Assembly: GCA_964510785.1 (NCBI GenBank)
Contig: CAZECM010000020.1
Coordinates: forward strand, 1 to 47,585
DNA: 47,585 bases
Direction of reading: 5' to 3'
Origin: JAAYZM01 sp964510785
Lineage (GTDB): Bacteria; Actinomycetota; Actinomycetes; Actinomycetales; Cellulomonadaceae
Under the pieces are notes generated by a model. It ran no database searches. It was not told where the DNA came from and was given only the letters and a program-made list of their open reading frames with translations. Position 1 is the first letter of the stretch, and the number at the start of each line of letters is the position of its first letter. Position numbers and translations under genes: made by a program. Below, piece by piece: positions 40,307-47,585 of the stretch.

Positions 40307-41689
40307 GTGACCTCGCACGACACCTCGCCGCCGCACCCCGGAGGCGACGATCCCGCCGCCCGGCACCAGGACCGGCGACGCCTCGACCGCCGCATCCTCG
40401 CGCTCGCCGTCCCGTCGCTCGGCGCTCTGATCGCCGAGCCAGCGTTCGTCCTGGCCGACTCCGCGATCGTCGGGCGGCTCGGCACCACACCGCTCGCCGG
40501 CCTCACGATCGCCTCGACGCTCCTCATGACGGTCGTGGGCCTGTGCATCTTCCTCGCCTACGCGACGACGGCGACCGTCGCGCGCCTCGTCGGAGCGGGC
40601 CAACGGGTCCGGGCCCTCGCGGCCGGGGTCGACGGCGCGTGGCTCGCCGCGGGGCTCGGCCTGGTGCTCGCCGCCGCGATCTGGGCGAGCGCCCCGTGGG
40701 CGGCCGCGGCGCTCGGCGCGGAAGGAGAGGTGCTCGTCCACGCGACGAGCTACCTGCGCTGGTCCGCGCCCGGGCTGCCGGGGATGCTCGTCGTGCTCGC
40801 CGCGACCGGGGCCCTGCGCGGTATCGAGGACACCCGCACGCCGCTCGTCGTCGCCGCGACGGGAGCCGTCGTCAACGTGAGCCTCAACCTCTTGTTCGTG
40901 TACGGCGCGGGCATGGGGATCGCCGGCTCGGGCCTCGGGACCGCGCTGAGCCAGACCGGCATGGGTGTTGCGCTCGCCGTCGTCCTCGCCCGCGGCGCGC
41001 GCCGTCACGGCGTAGGGCTGCGGCCGACGACGACGGGCGTCCTGGCCGGTGCGCGCACGGGGACGCCGCTGTTCGTGCGCACCCTCTCGCTGCGGCTCGC
41101 GATCCTGCTCACCGTCGCGGTCGCCGCCCGGCTCGGCGACGTGAACCTCGCCGCCCACCAGGTCGTCACCTCCGTGTGGGGCTTCGCGGCGCTCGTGCTC
41201 GACGCGCTGGCGATCGCAGCCCAGGTCATCGTGGGGCAGGCCGTGGGGCGACGGTCCGTGGAGCTCGCGCGGTCGTTCCTGCGGCGCTCGATCCGCTGGG
41301 GGCTCCTCGTCGGCGCGATGCTCGGCGTCGTCGTCGGCTCGACGTCCTGGTGGATCGCCGCGGCCTTCACGACCGAGGCCCCCGTGCGCACGGCCATCAC
41401 GGTGGGGCTCGTGGTCGCCGCCGTGTTCATGCCGCTCGGCGGGTACGTGTTCCTGCTCGACGGCGTGCTCATCGGCGCGGGGGACGGGCGGTATCTCGCC
41501 GTCGTCGGCATGCTCACGCTCGCGCTGTACGCCCCCGTGGCCCTCGCCGTCGCCGCCTGGGCGCCACCCGGCCCGGCCGGCCTGGCATGGCTGTGGACCG
41601 CCTTCGCGGGCGTCTTCATGCTCGCCCGCGCCGCCACCACCGCGTGGCGCATCCGCACCGACGCCTGGCTCACTACCTCCCCCGCCTGA
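40307..41689 (+). CDS. MATE family efflux transporter (DinF-like)
   Basis: 460 residues with 12 predicted membrane segments. The start ILALAVPSLGALIAEPAFVL and the ADSAIVGRLGTTPLAGLTIA segment are diagnostic of the DinF group of MATE transporters, which export cationic drugs with Na+ or H+. The second half repeats the fold (ILLTVAVAARLGDVNLAAHQ). GTG at 40307. It is inserted on the opposite strand between dnaB and rplI, which are usually adjacent. Substrate unknown. Confidence 0.92.
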   Translation: MTSHDTSPPHPGGDDPAARHQDRRRLDRRILALAVPSLGALIAEPAFVLADSAIVGRLGTTPLAGLTIASTLLMTVVGLCIFLAYATTATVARLVGAGQRVRALAAGVDGAWLAAGLGLVLAAAIWASAPWAAAALGAEGEVLVHATSYLRWSAPGLPGMLVVLAATGALRGIEDTRTPLVVAATGAVVNVSLNLLFVYGAGMGIAGSGLGTALSQTGMGVALAVVLARGARRHGVGLRPTTTGVLAGARTGTPLFVRTLSLRLAILLTVAVAARLGDVNLAAHQVVTSVWGFAALVLDALAIAAQVIVGQAVGRRSVELARSFLRRSIRWGLLVGAMLGVVVGSTSWWIAAAFTTEAPVRTAITVGLVVAAVFMPLGGYVFLLDGVLIGAGDGRYLAVVGMLTLALYAPVALAVAAWAPPGPAGLAWLWTAFAGVFMLARAATTAWRIRTDAWLTTSPA

Positions 41690-41713
41690 CCCCCCACCCC
41701 CCCCCGCCTGACC

Positions 41714-41794
41714 GCGACGTAGGGCGGCCGAGCGCTCCGAGGTAGGTCCGCCACGGCACTACGTGGCGCACTGGGCACTACCTCGCGGGGGGAG
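41714..41794 (+). repeat. Intergenic repeat family B, copy 2 (convergent gene ends)
   Basis: Contains CGACGTAGGGCGGC, GAGGTAGGTCCGCC, CACTACGTGGCGCAC and CACTACCTCGCGGGG. It is colinear with the reverse complement of 36473-36547. It lies between the convergent MATE and rplI ends, just before the rplI terminator hairpin. Confidence 0.85.
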
Positions 41795-41812
41795 GACTGG
41801 GGGTGGGGACGG

Positions 41813-41848
41813 CGAAGGCCCGCACCCTGGCTGGGGTGCGGGCCTTCG
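41813..41848. terminator. Strong hairpin at the end of rplI
   Basis: 15-base perfect stem (CGAAGGCCCGCACCC and its complement) with a six-base loop, 22 bases past the rplI stop. No U tract on either side, as is usual for high-GC actinobacteria; may act for both rplI and the MATE gene. Confidence 0.8.
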
Positions 41849-41870
41849 GCTCAGAGCTGTCGCGACCTGA

Positions 41871-42320
41871 TCAGCCGGCGACGACCTTGAGGTTGATCTT
41901 CGCGGCGACCTCGGGGTGGAGGCGCACGCTCACGGTGTACTCGCCGAGCGCCCGGATGGGCTGCCCGACCTCGATCTTGCGCTTGTCGACCGCGGGGGCG
42001 CCGGCGGCCGTGACGGCCTCGGCGATCTCGGCGGTCGTGATCGAGCCGAAGAGCCGGCCGGCCGCGCCGGAGCGCGCCTTGAGGACGACCTGCTTCGACT
42101 GGAGCGAGTCGCGCACCGCCTTGGCGTCGTCGAGGCTCGCGATCTCACGGGCCTTGCGGGCCGTGCGGATCGACGAGACCTGCTTCTCGGCACCCTTGGT
42201 CCACGGCGTGGCCAGGCGGCGCGGCAGGAGGAAGTTACGGGCGTACCCGTCCTTGACCTCGACCACGTCTCCGGGCTCGCCGAGGCCGGTGACCTCGTGC
42301 GTCAGGATCAGCTTTGCCAT
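41871..42320 (-). CDS. rplI: 50S ribosomal protein bL9
   Basis: 149 residues. N-terminal LILTHEVTGLGEPGDVVEVK and GYARNFLLPRRLA make the family signature; a central helix leads to a C-terminal KRKIEVGQPIRALGEYTVSV domain. Binds 23S rRNA near L1. ATG at 42320, 15 bases after rpsR. Last gene of rpsF-ssb-rpsR-rplI. Confidence 0.97.
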   Translation of the reverse strand: MAKLILTHEVTGLGEPGDVVEVKDGYARNFLLPRRLATPWTKGAEKQVSSIRTARKAREIASLDDAKAVRDSLQSKQVVLKARSGAAGRLFGSITTAEIAEAVTAAGAPAVDKRKIEVGQPIRALGEYTVSVRLHPEVAAKINLKVVAG

Positions 42321-42335
42321 GTCGGTTGTCCCTTC

Positions 42336-42572
42336 TCAGCGCGCCGACGACGAGTACGGCAGCAAGGCCATCTCGCGGGCGTTCTTGACGGCGCGGGCGA
42401 TCGCACGCTGCTCCTGCACGGACACGCCGGTCACCCGACGCGCGCGGATCTTGCCGCGGTCCGAGATGAACTTGCGCAGCAGCGCGGTGTCCTTGTAGTC
42501 GATCGACTCGACCTTCGCCGCCTTGAGCGGGTTCTGCTTCTTCTTGGGCTTGCGAACAACGGCCTTGGCCAT
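42336..42572 (-). CDS. rpsR: 30S ribosomal protein bS18
   Basis: 78 residues. DYKDTALLRKFISDRGKIRA and ARRVTGVSVQEQRAIARAVK are the core; the N-terminus is Lys-rich (KPKKKQNPLKAAK) and lacks the cysteine pair of zinc-binding bS18. ATG at 42572. Forms a heterodimer with S6, whose gene begins this operon. Confidence 0.97.
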   Translation of the reverse strand: MAKAVVRKPKKKQNPLKAAKVESIDYKDTALLRKFISDRGKIRARRVTGVSVQEQRAIARAVKNAREMALLPYSSSAR

Positions 42573-42629
42573 CGTGGTGCTCCTCTTTCTTGGAGCCCGG
42601 GGCGTTGCCGTGCCCCGGGATGCATTGGA

Positions 42630-43160
42630 CTAGAAGGGGGGTTCCTCAGAAGCCCCCGAAGGACCTGACGTGGCCCACGGATCCTCGGTGGCACCGCCAC
42701 CGGAGAAGCCGCCGCCACCGCCACCGCCGGAGTAACCGCCACCGCCGGCGCCGCCACCACCGCCACCGGAGAACCCGCCACCGCCACCGCCGGAGCGCTG
42801 GGAGCGGGTCACCTTGGCCGTGGCGTAACGCAGCGACGGGCCGATCTCGTCGACCTGGAGCTCGACCACGGTGCGCTTCTCACCCTCGCGGGTCTCGTAC
42901 GAGCGCTGGACCAGCCGGCCCGAGACGATCACGCGGGTGCCCTTGGTGAGGGTCTCGGCGACGTTCTCGGCAGCCTCGCGCCAGATGGAGCAGCGCATGA
43001 ACAGCGTGTCGCCGTCCTTCCACTCGTTGCTCTGGCGGTCGAACTGACGCGGGGTCGATGCGACGGTGAAGTTCGCCACGGCAGCGCCCGCAGGGGTGAA
43101 GCGCAGCTCCGGGTCCCCGGTCAGGTTGCCGATCACGGTGATGATGGTGTCGCCAGCCAT
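42630..43160 (-). CDS. ssb: Single-stranded DNA-binding protein
   Basis: 176 residues. An OB fold (TIITVIGNLTGDPELRFTPA to VDEIGPSLRYA) is followed by a very Gly-rich tail (GGGGGGFSGGGG repeats) and the acidic C-terminal tip ASEEPPF that binds partner proteins. Coats single-stranded DNA at forks and repair sites. ATG at 43160. The Gly-rich linker gives a long GC/GGC repeat in the DNA (42690-42790). Confidence 0.97.
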   Translation of the reverse strand: MAGDTIITVIGNLTGDPELRFTPAGAAVANFTVASTPRQFDRQSNEWKDGDTLFMRCSIWREAAENVAETLTKGTRVIVSGRLVQRSYETREGEKRTVVELQVDEIGPSLRYATAKVTRSQRSGGGGGGFSGGGGGGAGGGGYSGGGGGGGFSGGGATEDPWATSGPSGASEEPPF

Positions 43161-43201
43161 GCGTTACCTCGCTCGGTCTCGTGGGTTTCGGGTCTGTGGG
43201 A

Positions 43202-43498
43202 TCAGTCGGACTCGGCGCGCAAGACCTTCGTGCGCAGCACGGCCTCGTTCAGGCCGAGCTGGCGGTCCAGCTCCTGGGCGACGGCGGGCGTCGCGTGGAA
43301 GTCGACGACGGCGTAGATGCCCTCGGCGCGCTTGTTGATCTCGTAGGCCAGGCGACGACGTCCCCAGATGTCGACCTTGTCGACGGTTCCCTCGCCGGTG
43401 GTGATCACCGACAGGTACTTGTCGAGCGACGGGGCAACGGTGCGCTCTTCGATCTCGGGGTCGAGGATGACCATCAACTCATACTGACGCAGGCTCAT
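43202..43498 (-). CDS. rpsF: 30S ribosomal protein bS6
   Basis: 98 residues: MSLRQYELMVILDPEIEER and the RRLAYEINKRAEGIYAVVDF strand are diagnostic. ATG at 43498 with GGAGGT; the GTG two codons upstream is inside the ribosome site and less likely. First gene of the operon, preceded by a leader hairpin. Confidence 0.97.
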   Translation of the reverse strand: MSLRQYELMVILDPEIEERTVAPSLDKYLSVITTGEGTVDKVDIWGRRRLAYEINKRAEGIYAVVDFHATPAVAQELDRQLGLNEAVLRTKVLRAESD

Positions 43499-43521
43499 AC
43501 CCACCTCCTTCGGACTAGGCG

Positions 43522-43540
43522 GCCACGGTCTCTCCGTGGC
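43522..43540 (-). promoter_or_regulatory. Leader hairpin of rpsF, candidate S6:S18 autoregulatory site
   Basis: GCCACGG-TCTCT-CCGTGGC: a perfect 7-base stem 24 bases before the rpsF start, in the 5' untranslated leader. S6:S18 binding leaders are known in several bacterial phyla; the CCG next to this hairpin (CCGCC on the minus strand) fits loosely. Assignment is tentative. Confidence 0.4.
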
Positions 43541-43647
43541 AGGAGGGTTGTGCGTCTGCCTCGCGACGTCCCGGAAGGTACCGGGGAGCCGTGAGGCAAG
43601 GGCCGAGCCTATCGCGCGGGAGGGCCCCGCACGAAATCAGCTCGGGG

Positions 43648-46242
43648 TCAGGGTCGCGTCCGGAGCCGCACGGGCTCGGTCGCCGCAGCGGCAGCCGCAT
43701 CGGCATCGGCGTCCGCCCCGTCGCCGGGCCCCTCGGTCCCCGGGTCGGTCGGCGTCGGGTCCGGCGTCGGCGTGGGGGTCGGGGTGGGCGTCGGCGTCGG
43801 GGTCGGTGTCGGCGTGGGGGTCGGGGTGGGCGTCGGTGTCGGCGTCGGGTCGGGCGTGGACCGGGGACCCTTCGACACCGTGAGCGTCACCTCGGCACCC
43901 TCGGCGACGACGGTGCCGCCACCCGGGCTCACCGAGACGACCCGGCCCGCGGCGACGCTCGAGGAGAAGGCCTCGACGACCGCGACCTCGAAGCCGGCGT
44001 TCTTGAGCGCAGCGGTGGCATCGGCCTGCGTGCGCCCCTCGAGCCCCGAGGGCACGACGATGCCGGTCGAGCCGCCGTCGTCGGTCTCCTCGTCCTCCTC
44101 GTCCTCCTCGTCGCTCGGGGAAGGGGAGGGCGACGGGCGCTGCCCGACGTCGGCCCGCGGCGGGAAGTCCTCGATCTCGTAGCCCTCGAGCGCGACGCCC
44201 ATGTAGCTCGTCCAGAGCGTCGTGGGCCACGTACCGCCGGTGATCTCCCGCTCGCCACCGAACGGGGTGATCGACTCGGGGTTGCCGGCCTCGTTGGGCT
44301 GGTACATCGCGACGGCCGTCGCGAGCTGCGGTGTGAAGCCCACGAACCACGCGGAGAGGTTGTCGGTGCTCGAGCCCGTCTTGCCGGCGACCGGCCGGCC
44401 GAGGGCCCTGACCTTCGTCGCGGTGCCCGACTCCACGACCTGCGTCATGGCGTAGGTCGCGTCCGCGACGACGTCGGCGTCGAAGACCCGCTCGCCCGTC
44501 TGCTCGCCCTCGTAGGCGGTGCCGCCGGACAGGTAGGTGGCCTCTCGCACGATGAACGGCTTGTGGTAGACGCCGCCCGAGGCGATCGTCGCGTACGCGG
44601 AGGCCATGTCGAGCGGGTGCGGAGCCGCGGTGCCGAGCACGTTGGCCGGGTTGTCGAGCAGGTCCTGGGTGTTCGCGGGCAGGCCGGCCCGGACCGCGAC
44701 GTCGACGGCCTTCTCGGGCCCGATCTCCACGTTGAGCGCCGCGTAGATGGTGTTGACGGACTTCGCCGTCGCCTCGACGAGGTCGATCGTGCCGTACGAG
44801 GTGTTCCCGAAGTTGCGCACACCGCGCTCGGCGGGGAAGCCCTCGACGAACGCGGGGCTCTTGCCGGAGTACCTGGTGCGCAGGCTGATGCCCTCCTCGA
44901 GCGCGGCGATGAGGGTGAACGGCTTGAAGGTCGAGCCGGCCTGCGCGATGTCCTGCGTCACGGCGTTCTGGGGGTGCTCGAGATAGTCGTCGCCGGCGTA
45001 GAGCCCCAGGATCGCGCCGTCGGCCGGGTCGATCGTCACGACGGCGGTGCGCAGCCGCTCGGGCGCGTCCTCGGGGAGCTCGTCGACCACGGCGGTCGCC
45101 GCGTCCTGGATGCGCGGGTCGATCGTGGTGACGATGCGCAGCCCCGCGGTGTCGATCTCGTCCTCGGTGAACGGCGAGCTCTCGACGAGCTCGCGGCGCA
45201 CCATGCTCAGCAAATAGCCCTGCGTCCCGGCGTAGGTGTCCGACTGCTCGTACTTCTTGACCTTGGGGAACTCCATCGCCTCTCGCTCGGCGGCGTCGAC
45301 GTAACCGTCCGCCGTCATGCGGTCCAGGACGTAGTTCCAGCGACGCTCGGCCTGCTCGGCGTCCACGCGCGGGTCGAAGCGCGACGGCGCGGGGATGACG
45401 CCGGCGAGCAACGCGGACTGCTCCACGGTCAGGTCGGCGGCGTCCACCCGGAAGTAGGCCTGGGCCGCGGCCTGCACCCCGTACGCACCGCGGCCGAAGT
45501 AGATCGTGTTGAGGTAGTTGCCGAGGATGTCGTCCTTCTCCTGGGTCTGCGCGATCTTCACGGCGAGCAGCGCCTCACGGAACTTGCCCACGTAGTCGCG
45601 CGTGGTGCCCTGGTAGTAGCGCTCGGCGTACTGCTGCGTGAGGGTCGATCCGCCCTGCTTGGTGCCGTGACGCAGGTTGGTCCACAGCGCGCGCACCATG
45701 CCCACGGGGTCGATGCCGGAGTTCTCGAAGAACGTCTGGTCCTCCGCGGCGACCACGGCGAGGCCCACGTGCTCGGGCAGGGTCGCGTAGTCGACGATCT
45801 CGCGGTTCTCGACGGCGAACTGTCCCATCATGGTCTCGCCGTCGGCGTAGTACACGCTCGTGGTCTGCGCACGGACCATGTCCTGCGGGTCCGGGATCGT
45901 GGTCGAGGTGTAGGCCGCGACGACGAAGCCGACGCCGAGGAACAGCACGGTCAGGAAGCTGCCGAGCACGAGGCGCCACGAGGGCAGCCAGCGGCGCACG
46001 CCCGTCTTGCCCTGGCGGGGGTAGTCGAGGAAGCGGCGCTTGCGGGGGGCAGGGTCGGCGACGGTGCGGGCCGACGACGGCGGACCACCGGCCGGCCGAG
46101 CCGCCGATGCCGGTCGGGTGGTGGCTCCCTGGTGGACCGTCGTCGTCGGACGCCCTGCGGCAGGTGCCGGCTTACCGGCTGCTGCGGCCTTCGCGCTCGT
46201 GCGCACGGGGGTGCCGGGGCGCGGCTTGGGCGGTGTGGCCAC
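43648..46242 (-). CDS. Class A penicillin-binding protein with PASTA domain
   Basis: 864 residues; bifunctional transglycosylase/transpeptidase (PonA1-like). Cytoplasmic Pro/Ala-rich part (1-88), one membrane helix (90-111), then GT51 with the catalytic EDQTFF (E167) and KQGGSTLTQQYAERYY. Transpeptidase: SxxK (STFKPF, S about 435), SVNT and KTGSS (about 619). One PASTA domain (about 725-789: IVVPSGLEGRTQADATAALK) follows, then a (PT)n tail of some 35 residues and an Ala/Asp end. The GTG at 46242 (ATPPKPRPGT) is preferred; there is an open upstream frame that lacks protein character. Divergent from padR. Confidence 0.95.
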   Translation of the reverse strand: MATPPKPRPGTPVRTSAKAAAAGKPAPAAGRPTTTVHQGATTRPASAARPAGGPPSSARTVADPAPRKRRFLDYPRQGKTGVRRWLPSWRLVLGSFLTVLFLGVGFVVAAYTSTTIPDPQDMVRAQTTSVYYADGETMMGQFAVENREIVDYATLPEHVGLAVVAAEDQTFFENSGIDPVGMVRALWTNLRHGTKQGGSTLTQQYAERYYQGTTRDYVGKFREALLAVKIAQTQEKDDILGNYLNTIYFGRGAYGVQAAAQAYFRVDAADLTVEQSALLAGVIPAPSRFDPRVDAEQAERRWNYVLDRMTADGYVDAAEREAMEFPKVKKYEQSDTYAGTQGYLLSMVRRELVESSPFTEDEIDTAGLRIVTTIDPRIQDAATAVVDELPEDAPERLRTAVVTIDPADGAILGLYAGDDYLEHPQNAVTQDIAQAGSTFKPFTLIAALEEGISLRTRYSGKSPAFVEGFPAERGVRNFGNTSYGTIDLVEATAKSVNTIYAALNVEIGPEKAVDVAVRAGLPANTQDLLDNPANVLGTAAPHPLDMASAYATIASGGVYHKPFIVREATYLSGGTAYEGEQTGERVFDADVVADATYAMTQVVESGTATKVRALGRPVAGKTGSSTDNLSAWFVGFTPQLATAVAMYQPNEAGNPESITPFGGEREITGGTWPTTLWTSYMGVALEGYEIEDFPPRADVGQRPSPSPSPSDEEDEEDEETDDGGSTGIVVPSGLEGRTQADATAALKNAGFEVAVVEAFSSSVAAGRVVSVSPGGGTVVAEGAEVTLTVSKGPRSTPDPTPTPTPTPTPTPTPTPTPTPTPTPTPTPDPTPTDPGTEGPGDGADADADAAAAAATEPVRLRTRP
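43768..43866. repeat. Low-complexity GTCGG/GTGGG tract encoding the PBP proline-threonine tail
   Basis: A stretch of short GTCGGN/GTGGGN units, reading (PT)n in the minus-strand frame. Typical of replication slippage; length is probably variable between strains. Confidence 0.8.
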
Positions 46243-46393
46243 GGGGGAGACCTTCGGTTCGGGGGACTGGCGCGCACCAGTATGTCCGACCGCACCGACC
46301 CGAACCGGCCCCGGAGCCCGGGTTTCACGAGTTGTGCACGGTTCGCCGACCACACCCGCGCTTGCGCCGGGCGTTCGTTTCGACGTAACCTGC

Positions 46394-46416
46394 CGATGTA
46401 TCAGTTCGATACATCG
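46394..46416. promoter_or_regulatory. PadR operator
   Basis: CGATGTATC-AGTTC-GATACATCG: perfect nine-base arms with a five-base spacer, 41 bases ahead of padR. PadR boxes with a GTAT/ATAC core are known. It lies in the divergent padR/PBP region, so it may control both. Confidence 0.75.
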
Positions 46417-46456
46417 CACGAGCTGCTCGTGCTCCCGTCACCTGAAGGAGGATCCC

Positions 46457-47089
46457 ATGCGTGCGCGCGCCGGTGTCCTCGAGCTCGCCATCCTCGGCCT
46501 GCTGCAGGAGACGCCCATGCACGGGTATGAGCTGCGCAAGCGGCTCAACGTGCTGCTCGGCTCGTTCCGCGCCCTCTCGTACGGCTCGCTCTACCCCGCC
46601 CTCAAGGGGCTCGTGACGCGCGGCCTCATCGTGGGGGTCGACTCGCAGGCCGCCCCGCCGCACGCCCTCGCGGGCAAGCGGGCGCGGATCGTCTACGAGC
46701 TCACGGCCGAGGGCAAGGAGCACCTGCAGGACGCGCTTGCCTCCTCTGGCCCCGCCGCGTGGGAGGACGAGAGCTTCGACGTGCGGTTCGCGCTGTTCTC
46801 CCAGACGGATGCCGAGACCCGGATCCGGATCCTGGAGGGTCGGCGCACGCGGCTGACCGAGCGGCTCGAGACGGTCCACCAGTCCTACGCCCGCGCCCGC
46901 GAACGCATGGACGAGTACACCCTCGAGCTGCAGCGCCACGGCCTCGAGCAGGTCGAGCACGAAGTGCGCTGGCTCGACTCGTTGATCGACAACGAACGCG
47001 GCCGCGGCCGCACCCGTATCTCCCCAGGTGCCCGACCGGGCACCGACGACAGCGCCGGTGGCGACTCGCTCGCCGGCAACGACAAGTAA
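46457..47089 (+). CDS. PadR-family transcriptional regulator
   Basis: 210 residues: wHTH (VLELAILGLLQETPMHGYEL, LSYGSLYPALKGLVTRGLIV) and a long C-terminal dimerisation helix region (RERMDEYTLELQRHGLEQVE). The wing has an extra basic piece (AGKRARIVYELTAEGKEHL). ATG at 46457 with GAAGGAGG. It sits 15 bases upstream of ino1, the same pairing as Rv0047c-ino1 in Mycobacterium, and probably co-transcribed with it. Confidence 0.95.
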   Translation: MRARAGVLELAILGLLQETPMHGYELRKRLNVLLGSFRALSYGSLYPALKGLVTRGLIVGVDSQAAPPHALAGKRARIVYELTAEGKEHLQDALASSGPAAWEDESFDVRFALFSQTDAETRIRILEGRRTRLTERLETVHQSYARARERMDEYTLELQRHGLEQVEHEVRWLDSLIDNERGRGRTRISPGARPGTDDSAGGDSLAGNDK

Positions 47090-47104
47090 CGAATAGGAGC
47101 GAGG

Positions 47105-47585
47105 ATGACTGCCATCCGCGTCGCCATCGTCGGTGTCGGCAACTGCGCCGCATCGCTGGTCCAGGGCGTCCAGTTCTACCGGGACGCCGAGCCTGACACC
47201 AAGGTGCCCGGCCTCATGCACGTCAAGTTCGGCGAGTACCACGTGTCCGACGTCGAGTTCGTCGCGGCGTTCGACGTGGACGCCAAGAAGGTCGGCTTCG
47301 ACCTGTCCGAGGCGATCCTCGCCTCGGAGAACAACACCATCCGGATCGCCGACGTCCCGCCGCTCGGCGTGACCGTCCAGCGTGGCCACACCCTCGACGG
47401 CATCGGCAAGTACTACGCCGAGACGATCGAGGAGTCGGACGCTCAGCCGGTCGACGTCGTCCAGACGCTCAAGGACGCGAAGGTCGACGTCCTCGTGTGC
47501 TACCTGCCCGTCGGCTCCGAGGCCGCGGCGAAGTTCTACGCGCAGGCCGCGATCGACGCCAACGTGGCGTTCGTCAACGCGCTGC
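47105..47585 (+). CDS. ino1: Inositol-3-phosphate synthase, 3' end missing at window edge
   Basis: 160 residues of the N-terminal part are in view. Converts glucose-6-phosphate to inositol-3-phosphate (NAD+), the source of inositol for phosphatidylinositol and mycothiol. MTAIRVAIVGVGNCAASLVQ shows the GxGxxxA NAD fold, then EFVAAFDVDAKKVGFDL and VLVCYLPVGSEAAAKFYA. ATG at 47105 after AGGAGCGAGG. Follows padR. The right end is lost, so the catalytic lysines are not seen. Confidence 0.96.
   Translation, partial: MTAIRVAIVGVGNCAASLVQGVQFYRDAEPDTKVPGLMHVKFGEYHVSDVEFVAAFDVDAKKVGFDLSEAILASENNTIRIADVPPLGVTVQRGHTLDGIGKYYAETIEESDAQPVDVVQTLKDAKVDVLVCYLPVGSEAAAKFYAQAAIDANVAFVNAL

Noticed and set aside
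43768..43866. Tandem repeat or CRISPR-like array
   Set aside because: It encodes the Pro-Thr tail of the PBP in frame; ordinary low-complexity DNA.
43591..46530. Plus-strand open frame of about 979 codons opposite the PBP gene
   Set aside because: Antisense shadow; the PBP frame has all catalytic motifs.

Overview
The window comes from the chromosome of a high-GC (about 70-73 %) actinobacterium. Three things suggest Micrococcales (Cellulomonas/Sanguibacter/Promicromonospora-like), though the genus cannot be fixed from sequence reading alone: the codon use, many GTG starts with GTGA/ATGA overlaps, and the block dnaB-rplI-rpsR-ssb-rpsF-PBP-padR-ino1, which is also conserved around ponA1/ino1 in mycobacteria. 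No rRNA, tRNA, CRISPR array, phage or intact transposon was seen.

Layout. 1-7451 (minus): assimilatory nitrate operon narK-nasA-nasB-nirB; nirB runs off the left edge. 7810-13659: tetrapyrrole genes, hemA (minus) divergent from hemC-hemD-hemB-hemL (plus). The same roughly 90-bp repeat lies just past the 3' end of both arms. 13935-14783: an orphan lipoprotein. 14826-18134: copper module, a CsoR operator followed by csoR-copZ-copA. 18169-27613: a carbohydrate/nucleoside uptake and catabolism locus. On the minus strand it holds an SIS protein, an ABC binding lipoprotein, two permeases, a PfkB-like kinase, a nucleoside phosphorylase-like enzyme and a PnrA-like protein; diverging from it are an RpiR regulator and a CynX-like MFS exporter. 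27629-29040: an orphan hypothetical gene and a decayed LuxR/MalT-type regulator. 29135-31834: a membrane protein-wHTH-ABC ATPase-ABC permease operon. 31899-38488: a SigG-type ECF sigma factor, a CPBP-family membrane protein, a flippase with an embedded pseudokinase, a small membrane protein, a Tat/Rieske protein and an ArsR regulator with a striking double operator. 38558-47585: the conserved block dnaB, MATE transporter, rplI, rpsR, ssb, rpsF, class A PBP, padR and ino1 (cut by the right edge).

How the genes work together. NarK imports nitrate, NasA reduces it with electrons from the NasB flavoprotein, and NirB (a siroheme enzyme) reduces nitrite to ammonium. HemA/L/B/C/D next door make uroporphyrinogen III, the shared precursor of heme and siroheme. 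CsoR senses Cu(I) and controls CopZ and CopA. The RpiR locus looks like a self-contained import-phosphorolysis-phosphorylation-isomerisation pathway for an unknown glycoside or nucleoside. It lacks its own ABC ATPase, its kinase has an Asn at the catalytic Asp position, and one component looks like a nucleoside receptor with no export signal; it is the best candidate here for an undescribed pathway. Two unrelated families of short dispersed intergenic repeats (7673-7800 with 13695-13784; 36473-36547 with 41714-41794) are the best structural novelty.
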